NCBI GenBank assembly: GCA_020629595.1
Contig: JAHDDA010000206.1
Location: forward strand, 1-5,070
Direction of reading: 5' to 3'
Length of the DNA stretch: 5,070 nt
DNA from: Chitinophagales bacterium
GTDB lineage: Bacteria; Bacteroidota; Bacteroidia; Chitinophagales; UBA2359
Part shown: positions 1 to 5,070 of the stretch, in pieces
How positions within the stretch are numbered: the first letter of the stretch is position 1
How the letters are laid out: the number at the start of each line of letters is the position of its first letter
Program-made: the position numbers and the translations under genes
Notes under the pieces: model-generated
Told to the model about the DNA's origin: nothing
Database searches by the model: none
What the model saw: only the letters and a program-made list of their open reading frames with translations

Positions 1-259
1 TGAACTTTTTTAACAACAAAAGCATTGTTGTAACTAACTGGAGTATTCTACACATTTATAGGTGTTCCTTTTTACTACTTTTTTTAAATCTCATAACAAT
101 TAGATTATGATTTTTTTAGTACTAATCAACACTTTATTTTCTACAACAATTGATTTTATTAGAATCAAACATATCAAAATAGGTCAACAGTTTGAGCTTC
201 GAGAACAGTTGGTTAAATAATTCTATTTCCTCCATTCATTATTCTTAAAAAATTATTGT

Positions 260-267
260 TCAATTTG
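260..267 (+). promoter_or_regulatory. Weak candidate Bacteroidota -7 box
   Basis: TCAATTTG differs at one position from the Bacteroidota -7 consensus TAnnTTTG. It lies about 38 bases before the ATG at 306 and overlaps the left arm of the TTGGTTA/TAACCAA dyad, as an operator-controlled promoter might. No TTTG-type -33 element is found at the usual spacing, so this is only a candidate. Such a short string occurs often by chance in AT-rich DNA. Confidence 0.2.
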
Positions 268-290
268 GTTATTAGAAAATTGGTAACCAA
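265..290. repeat. TTGGTTA / TAACCAA inverted repeat before the first gene
   Basis: TTGGTTA at 265-271 is perfectly inverted as TAACCAA at 284-290 across a 12-base spacer. The right arm also sits in a second, tight palindrome, TTGGT-A-ACCAA (280-290). A third, direct copy of TTGGTTA occurs at 209-215. The dyad ends 15 bases before the ATG at 306, so it could be an operator for a dimeric regulator, or a small hairpin in the 5' untranslated region that affects initiation. The repeats are seen directly; the regulatory role is inference. Confidence 0.4.
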
Positions 291-305
291 CAAAAACCGT
301 TGTTT

Positions 306-2039
306 ATGAAAACGACTCAGCGTTTTTTTAGTATGCTTGCTTTAGATAAGCGAGAAATTAGTTATTTGTATATCTATGCAATTTTTGCCGGTCTTATCAC
401 CTTATCTTTACCATTGGGTATTCAGGCAATAATAAATTTAATTGTTGGCGGACAAATTTCTTCATCACTCTTTTTATTGATAGGTGTAATTAGTTTAGGA
501 ATAGCCTTTAATGGTTTACTTACCATTATGCAGTTAACTGTAACCGAAACATTACAGCGAAGAATATTTGCCCGTTCTGCTTTTGAATTTGCTTGGCGAA
601 TGCCACGTTTAAAAATTGAAGAATTGTCGAGTTTATATCCGCCCGAAATTGTAAACCGTTTTTTTGATACAATGACCTTACAAAAAGGTATTCCTAAAAT
701 CTTAATTGATTTTTCAACGGCTGTTTTACAAATTGTATTTGGTTTAATACTACTATCACTCTACCATCCATTTTTTGTGTTTTTTGGCTTTGTGTTGTTG
801 GCAATTTTATTGGCTATTTTTCAGTTTACTGGAAAACGTGGATTAAAAACTAGCCTTAAAGAAAGTAAATATAAATACCAAGTTGCTCATTGGTTAGAAG
901 AACTGGGCAGAGCAATGAATGTTTTTAAACTTTCAGGGAAAAGCAACTTACCAATGCAAAGAACAGATAACCTTGTTAACAATTACCTAAATGCTCGAGA
1001 AAAGCACTTTAAAATTTTAGTTGTTCAATATGGGAGTGTAGTGATTTTCAAAACTATTATTACTGCTACTTTACTAACTTTAGGAAGTATTTTAGTTATT
1101 GATAATCAAATAAGTATTGGACAGTTTGTTGCAGCCGAAATTATTGTAATTCTTATTATGAGTTCTGCCGAAAAACTTATTTTAAGTATGGATAATATTT
1201 ATGATGTACTTACTGGTTTAGAAAAAATTGGCTATGTAACAGATTTACCTTTAGAAGCACAAGATGGTATTAATTTTTGTGAACTAACACCCAACAACAA
1301 AGGTGTAAATATTGCTTTAGAAAATGTTTCAATGCAGTTTAAAGATTCTAACAATGCTACTTTAAAAAATATTTCCTTAAACATACAAGCTGGCGAAAAA
1401 ATTTGTGTTTCTGGCTTTAATGGTTCGGGAAAATCTACCTTAGTGAAATTAGTTGGTGGACTTTATACGCAGTTTGAAGGAATGTTGACTTATAATAATT
1501 TACCCTTAAAAAGCCTTCAGATTGATAGTATTAGGCAAAGAATTGGAACACTTTCAAGCGAATACGAAATGTTCAATGCTTCAATTTTAGAAAATATAAC
1601 TTTAGGTAATAAAGATGTGGATATACAAAAAGTAATAAGTATTGCACAAGAAATTGACCTCCACAATTACATTGTAAAACTAAAAGATGCTTACAATACG
1701 GAATTGTTAGCCGATGGCTTAAACATTCCAAGAAGTGTACGTACAAAAATTATTTTAGCCCGTATTTTAATAGCTCAACCTTGCATTTTATTATTAGATA
1801 ACTTTATGCCTCGCTTAGAACAAAAAGACAAGCAAAAAATCATAAATTATTTACTTTCAGCCGATAAAAACTGGACTTTAATGGTTATTTCAAACGACAT
1901 AAAAACGGCTGAATTGTGTGATAAAGTAATGGTATTACAAACTGGTGAGCTAAAAGCCTTTAATCATATTGACGAGATAAGACATAGAAAAGATGTGAAA
2001 CACATTTTTAAGTTGGATAATTATTTAATAGAAAAATAA
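306..2039 (+). CDS. ABC half-transporter (membrane domain plus nucleotide-binding domain), type I secretion/exporter family, with degenerate catalytic motifs
   Basis: This is a 577-residue inner-membrane ABC protein, expected to power or gate export through the adaptor and channel encoded downstream. The membrane domain has about six hydrophobic segments (near 18-46, 54-76, 133-153, 155-176, 238-266 and 267-287). The ATP-binding domain follows from about 335 to the end. Walker A is perfect (GFNGSGKST, 370-378) and an A-loop aromatic is present (F345). The other motifs are altered: the Q-loop Gln is S418, LSGGQ is IPRSV (474-478), Walker B ends ILLLD-N so the catalytic Glu is N499, the SALD D-loop is PRLE (502-505), and the H-loop His is N530. 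There is no N-terminal C39 peptidase domain, so it is not a leader-cleaving bacteriocin exporter. I chose the ATG at 306 over an in-frame TTG at 300, which adds only two residues. Neither has a clear ribosome-binding site. The exporter family is clear; substrate and ATPase activity are unknown. Confidence 0.9.
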   Translation: MKTTQRFFSMLALDKREISYLYIYAIFAGLITLSLPLGIQAIINLIVGGQISSSLFLLIGVISLGIAFNGLLTIMQLTVTETLQRRIFARSAFEFAWRMPRLKIEELSSLYPPEIVNRFFDTMTLQKGIPKILIDFSTAVLQIVFGLILLSLYHPFFVFFGFVLLAILLAIFQFTGKRGLKTSLKESKYKYQVAHWLEELGRAMNVFKLSGKSNLPMQRTDNLVNNYLNAREKHFKILVVQYGSVVIFKTIITATLLTLGSILVIDNQISIGQFVAAEIIVILIMSSAEKLILSMDNIYDVLTGLEKIGYVTDLPLEAQDGINFCELTPNNKGVNIALENVSMQFKDSNNATLKNISLNIQAGEKICVSGFNGSGKSTLVKLVGGLYTQFEGMLTYNNLPLKSLQIDSIRQRIGTLSSEYEMFNASILENITLGNKDVDIQKVISIAQEIDLHNYIVKLKDAYNTELLADGLNIPRSVRTKIILARILIAQPCILLLDNFMPRLEQKDKQKIINYLLSADKNWTLMVISNDIKTAELCDKVMVLQTGELKAFNHIDEIRHRKDVKHIFKLDNYLIEK

Positions 2040-2157
2040 AGAATAAGGAGAAAGAAGCCTTTTAAGATGGCAATGTTATTTTAATTCAGATCTGTTAGGG
2101 TTTGACTAAAAGCATTTTTGATTCTGTACCTAATTCCAATTAACTAAATAATAAGTA
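2040..2157. other. 118-base gap between ABC and adaptor genes
   Basis: No gene or convincing terminator is visible. The gap opens with a purine tract (GAATAAGGAGAAAGAA, 2041-2056). This resembles the heptamer-like repeat in the next gap when that repeat is read on its purine strand. It also has an 8-bp palindrome, CAGATCTG (2087-2094), followed by TTAGGGTTT. A -7-like string, CATTTTTG (2113-2120), is one mismatch from TAnnTTTG but lacks a partner -33 box, so an internal promoter is possible but unsupported. Read-through from the ABC gene is the simplest reading. Confidence 0.5.
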
Positions 2158-3531
2158 ATGCTAAATATATCAAAAAACTCAATAAACAAACACATAAATT
2201 TTGAAGATTTACAATGTTTAAACAGAAACGAATTACCAAAATCGAGTAAAATGTTTGCTTGGTGGCTTATTGCCCTATTAGTACTTGTGCTTATTTTTTT
2301 CTTCTTGCCTTGGACACAAAATATTCAAATGCAAGGAAAAGTTACAACCCTTTTACCCAGCCAAAGACCACAAAAAGTAAATGCCGTTATTGATGGTAAA
2401 ATTGAAAAGTGGTTTGTTCAAGAAGGCGATTTAGTAGCTAAAGGCGATACTATTGTTCATTTATCGGAAATTAAAGCCGACTATTTGGATATTGGACTAA
2501 TTGGCAAAACAGAAAACCAAGTAAAAGCCAAGGCAAATGCCATAAATAGCTATGATTCTAAAGCCAAAGCATTGGAAAATCAAATAAATGCTTTGGAACA
2601 AGAAAAAATATTGAAAAAAGAACAATTAAAACAAAAAATTGAGCAAAACAAACTTAAAATTCAAAGTATTGAAGCCGAAATAACACAGGCAAATTTAGAT
2701 TTAGAAATCGCCAATTTTCAGCTTAAAAGAACCGATACACTTTATCAAAAAGGGATAAAAGCTCTTACTGATGTAGAAGATAAACGCCTAAAAGTACAAA
2801 AAACAAGTGCCAAACAACAAACGCTTAGTAACAAGCTAAATGAAATGAAAAATGAATTGAATATAAATGAGCTTTCTTTTCAAACCATAGAAAACGAATA
2901 CAACAACAAAATTGCTAAAGCTGAATCGGATAAATTTTCTACTTTATCGGATAAGTTTAATGCTGTTGGAAGTTTAAACAAGCTAGAAAACAGCTTAGAA
3001 AACTACAACCAACGCAATAAAATGTACTACATACTTGCCCCACAAGATGGTTATATTACAAAAACTGTTAAATCGGGTATTGGAGAAATTATAAAGGCTT
3101 CAGATAGTGTGCTTACAATTGTTCCAGCCGAGCGAGAATTGGCTGTTGAAATGTATGTTAGCCCAATTGATTTACCATTGATTGATACAGGTCAGGCAGT
3201 AAATATCATTTTCGATGGTTGGCAGGCTTTCATTATTTCAGGTTGGTCAAATATTTCATTTGGCACTTTTGAAGGCGTGGTAGTTGCCATTGATAATGTA
3301 CCAAATGAAAAGAATAAATATCGCTTATTAATTCAAGGTGTAAACAACGATTTCCCTTTTCCCGATTTACTACGTGTAGGAACTGGAGCAAAAGGTGTTG
3401 CAATGCTTAAAACCGTTCCTGTTTGGTACGAAGTATGGCGACAACTCAACGGTTTCCCTGCCGATTTTTATGACAATGATATTGAACATAAAGAAAAATT
3501 TAAGCCACCAGTAAAGGCAGTTGCAAAGTAA
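2158..3531 (+). CDS. HlyD-family periplasmic adaptor (membrane-fusion protein)
   Basis: This 457-residue adaptor should bridge the ABC protein in the inner membrane to the TolC-type channel. It has a short cytoplasmic N-terminus (1-31) and one membrane anchor (about 32-51). The first half of a lipoyl-like domain follows (about 66-105, with the EGDLVAKGD turn). A long coiled-coil hairpin spans about 118-288. The second lipoyl half is at about 290-322 (APQDGYITKTV), then a beta-barrel and membrane-proximal region (about 326-420). The hairpin tip is near 191-206 (R191, L195, KGIKA). It resembles the R-L-S motif by which adaptors dock on TolC, but Ala202 takes the Ser position. The barrel carries a tryptophan-rich DGWQAFIISGW segment (353-363), and the C-terminal tail (about 421-457) is polar and proline-bearing. 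The ATG at 2158 puts the anchor where HlyD proteins normally have it. The single N-terminal anchor and lack of a lipobox fit an ABC-type export adaptor better than a lipoprotein RND adaptor. Confidence 0.93.
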   Translation: MLNISKNSINKHINFEDLQCLNRNELPKSSKMFAWWLIALLVLVLIFFFLPWTQNIQMQGKVTTLLPSQRPQKVNAVIDGKIEKWFVQEGDLVAKGDTIVHLSEIKADYLDIGLIGKTENQVKAKANAINSYDSKAKALENQINALEQEKILKKEQLKQKIEQNKLKIQSIEAEITQANLDLEIANFQLKRTDTLYQKGIKALTDVEDKRLKVQKTSAKQQTLSNKLNEMKNELNINELSFQTIENEYNNKIAKAESDKFSTLSDKFNAVGSLNKLENSLENYNQRNKMYYILAPQDGYITKTVKSGIGEIIKASDSVLTIVPAERELAVEMYVSPIDLPLIDTGQAVNIIFDGWQAFIISGWSNISFGTFEGVVVAIDNVPNEKNKYRLLIQGVNNDFPFPDLLRVGTGAKGVAMLKTVPVWYEVWRQLNGFPADFYDNDIEHKEKFKPPVKAVAK

Positions 3532-3538
3532 TTTAACT

Positions 3539-3617
3539 TGGGAAAAGAAATTCGGAATAGGGGAAATGACAACCTATTTCTCCTATTCCTTCTACCCATT
3601 TCCTTATTCCTTTCTCT
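3539..3617. repeat. Purine/pyrimidine-switched heptamer-like repeat with palindromic centre
   Basis: The left half (3539 to about 3569) is purine-rich. The right half (3573-3617) has no G and is almost all pyrimidine. The right half repeats itself: ATTTCTCCTATTCCT (3576-3590) and ATTTCCTTATTCCT (3598-3611) differ by one substitution and one indel. TCC or CCC recurs every six to eight bases, as in a decayed array of TATTCCC/GGGAATA-like heptamers. The left half contains the same unit in inverse orientation (GGAATAG, GGGAAAT). It fills nearly the whole gap between the adaptor and channel genes. It is probably a dispersed intergenic repeat that took on a hairpin form, but its genomic copy number cannot be seen here. 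Confidence 0.5.
3554..3589 (+). promoter_or_regulatory. 14-bp intercistronic hairpin
   Basis: GGAATAGGGGAAAT (3554-3567) pairs with ATTTCTCCTATTCC (3576-3589) around an 8-base loop (GACAACCT). Thirteen pairs are Watson-Crick and one is G-U (3562 with 3581). In the operon RNA this would be a stable stem between the adaptor stop codon and the channel start codon. The sequence after it is mixed pyrimidine (TTCTACCC) rather than a U-run, so it is not a standard intrinsic terminator. A processing, stability or partial-attenuation site that sets channel dosage is possible; that role is inference. Confidence 0.5.
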
Positions 3618-3630
3618 AAAAATCGAAAAA

Positions 3631-5049
3631 ATGAAACAAATATTAGTTTATATATTAGTTTTTTCAGGCTTAACCATATCAGCACAAAATACTGAAAGTC
3701 CTAAAGTTTTCACCTACGAAAACTATTTAACATTAGTACGCCAAAACCACCCTATTATTCAACAAGTAAATTTGTTGGAAGCACAAGCAAACGCCCAATT
3801 ACTAAAAGCTAAAGGAAACTTTGATCCTAAGTTAGAAGCAGAACATCAGCATAAACAGTTTAGCAACAAAAATTACTTTAGAGCCACCGAATTGGGTTTA
3901 AAAATTCCTACTTGGTGGGGGGCAGATGTTAAAGTTGCCTATAATTGGGCTAATGGAGATTTTTTAAATCCTGAAAATAACTTACCACAAAACGGACAAG
4001 CCATTATTGGCGTAGAAATTCCTCTGCTAAATGGTTTACTTTTCGATAAACGTAGAGAGCAAGTTCAACAAGCAAAATTACTTAAAAATCTAAATGAGAT
4101 TGAACGTCAAAAGATTATAAATAATTTTATGCTTTCGGCAATAGAAAGCTACTGGAACTGGGTTTATGCATACAAAGAATATGAAACCTACAACAATTTC
4201 AAAAACTTAGCTCAAAACAGATTTGAATTGACAAAACAAAGTTTTTTGCAGGGAATGAAACCTGCCATTGATACGCTTGAAAGTTATATTCAATTACAAA
4301 ACAGAACTTTAGCCGAACAACAAGCAAAGCAAAATTTTAGAAATAATGGTTTAGAATTATCTGTTTTTTTATGGAATGAAAATACAGAACCACTTGAAAT
4401 GGAGGAAAACTTAATTCCAAACAAAATTGAAAACTTAGTTTTTGAAAATAACAATACAACTTTTTCAAATTGGGAAAACTCAATAAACAATCATCCTGAA
4501 ATTAGATTGCTTGAAACCCAAACACAACAGCTTGAATTAAAAGAAAAGCTAAAAAAAGAAGGTTTAAAACCCAATTTAAGTGTAAACTACAATTTTTTAG
4601 GTAATGGTTTCGACCTTGTAAATCCTTATCTTGGCGAAGGCGTTGGCGAAAGTATTTTTACTAATAATTATAAATGGGGCGTGCAATTTTCTTATCCATT
4701 ATTGTTACGAAAAACAAGAGGCGATTTACAACTAATAGCTCTAAAACAAAAAGACCTAAATTATAAACGTATATACAAAAAACAAAGCATCAACAACAAA
4801 GCACAAAGTATTTTAGAACAACTTACTTTAACCCGAAACCAACTAATAGAACAAGAAAAAATAGTAGCAAACTACCAAAGTCTTTTAAACGCTGAAAATG
4901 TAAAGTTTAAAATTGGTGAAAGTTCAATTTTCTTACTAAACAATAGAGAACAAAAACTTATTGATGCTCAATTGAAACAGTTTAAACAAATTGTTTTGTT
5001 AAACAAGCTAAACGAAAAACTAAACAATGCTTTGGGATTGATAAAATAA
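3631..5049 (+). CDS. TolC-family outer-membrane efflux/secretion channel
   Basis: This 472-residue protein should trimerise into the outer-membrane and periplasmic duct that completes the export route. A Sec signal peptide (1-18) has a Lys at residue 2, a hydrophobic core and likely cleavage after ISA, before Gln19. The mature protein shows the internal duplication typical of TolC. The first repeat has ENYLTLVRQNHPII (30-43), beta-strand stretches near 84-107 and 123-134 ending IPLLNG, and long helices to about 245. The second begins at NNHPEIRLLE (286-295), has strands near 313-325 and 347-358 (GVQFSYPLLL), and ends with helices containing the family-typical FKIGESSIFLLNNRE (426-440). The frame runs open upstream to a TTG at 3538, but that extension would translate the repeat and bury the signal peptide. 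The ATG at 3631, preceded by an A-rich stretch, is the supported start. Length is normal for the family, and no lipobox is seen. Substrate is unknown. Confidence 0.95.
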   Translation: MKQILVYILVFSGLTISAQNTESPKVFTYENYLTLVRQNHPIIQQVNLLEAQANAQLLKAKGNFDPKLEAEHQHKQFSNKNYFRATELGLKIPTWWGADVKVAYNWANGDFLNPENNLPQNGQAIIGVEIPLLNGLLFDKRREQVQQAKLLKNLNEIERQKIINNFMLSAIESYWNWVYAYKEYETYNNFKNLAQNRFELTKQSFLQGMKPAIDTLESYIQLQNRTLAEQQAKQNFRNNGLELSVFLWNENTEPLEMEENLIPNKIENLVFENNNTTFSNWENSINNHPEIRLLETQTQQLELKEKLKKEGLKPNLSVNYNFLGNGFDLVNPYLGEGVGESIFTNNYKWGVQFSYPLLLRKTRGDLQLIALKQKDLNYKRIYKKQSINNKAQSILEQLTLTRNQLIEQEKIVANYQSLLNAENVKFKIGESSIFLLNNREQKLIDAQLKQFKQIVLLNKLNEKLNNALGLIK

Positions 5050-5070
5050 TTAAAATTAATTCTTAACTTA

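Larger units (their letters stand above)
1..305. other. Non-coding leader upstream of the export operon
   Basis: I find no convincing gene here on either strand. The stretch is very AT-rich and has stops in all frames. It contains small dyads: ACAACAA at 13-19 with TTGTTGT at 25-31, and TTGATT at 150-155 with AATCAA at 163-168. Three copies of the heptamer TTGGTTA lie closer to the gene. A 33-codon minus-strand ORF (235 down to 134) is too short and unsupported to call. The operon promoter is expected here, but no clear Bacteroidota -33/-7 pair stands out. The best -7-like string is TCAATTTG at 260-267, one mismatch from TAnnTTTG, with no matching TTTG at the usual distance upstream. Confidence 0.6.

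Noticed and set aside
134..235. Minus-strand 33-codon ORF in the leader (begins MEEIELFNQLF)
   Set aside because: The start looks faintly protein-like, but it is short, has no supporting context and ends in AT-rich sequence. It could be a chance frame or a relic; conservation would be needed to call it.
300..305. TTG start for the ABC gene
   Set aside because: An ATG follows two codons later and neither start has a distinguishing ribosome-binding site, so the ATG is preferred.
3554..3589. Intrinsic transcription terminator after the adaptor gene
   Set aside because: The stem is strong but is followed by TTCTACCC rather than a T-run, and the channel gene lies 41 bases downstream on the same strand.
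3538..3630. N-terminal extension of the channel gene from a TTG at 3538
   Set aside because: It would translate the repeat and hairpin and place a second hydrophobic stretch before a good signal peptide that starts at the ATG at 3631.
4290..4490. Minus-strand 66-codon open frame
   Set aside because: It lies wholly inside the well-supported TolC-family gene, opposite strand, and its translation is a low-complexity Phe/Ser/Lys-rich shadow with no recognisable domain.
2174..4490. Exact 16-base match AAAACTCAATAAACAA at 2174-2189 and 4475-4490
   Set aside because: Both copies are in coding sequence in the same frame, encoding Asn-Ser-Ile-Asn with A-rich codons. Chance or codon bias explains it better than a functional repeat.
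5050..5070. Terminator or next gene after the channel gene
   Set aside because: Only 21 AT-rich bases remain and they contain no stem or start codon that can be judged.

Overview
The window is AT-rich and its intergenic stretches lack strong Shine-Dalgarno sequences. The protein families look like those of Bacteroidota, probably a flavobacterium-like member. The evidence is the low-GC codon use, the TolC-family signal peptide ending in Ser-Ala-Gln, and ABC and HlyD-type sequences of a style I associate with that phylum. The phylum call is an inference from sequence style, not from a search.

Layout: bases 1-305 are non-coding leader DNA with several small dyads, including three copies of the heptamer TTGGTTA. 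Three genes follow on the + strand: an ABC half-transporter (306-2039), a HlyD-type membrane-fusion adaptor (2158-3531) and a TolC-family outer-membrane channel (3631-5049). The gaps between them are 118 and 99 bases. The second gap holds a strong 14-bp hairpin inside a purine/pyrimidine-switched, roughly heptameric repeat. The last 21 bases show nothing.

Together the genes encode all three layers of a type I secretion or tripartite export route: inner-membrane ABC protein, periplasmic adaptor and outer-membrane duct. They are probably one transcript. No substrate gene, regulator or peptidase domain is visible.

The most notable point is the ABC protein. Its Walker A motif is perfect, but the Q-loop Gln, the LSGGQ signature, the catalytic Walker B Glu, the D-loop and the H-loop His are all replaced, in an intact and collinear reading frame. 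As a homodimer it would have no canonical ATP-hydrolysis site. It is therefore either a catalytically weak or regulatory half that needs a canonical partner encoded elsewhere, or a transporter that uses ATP binding in a non-standard way.
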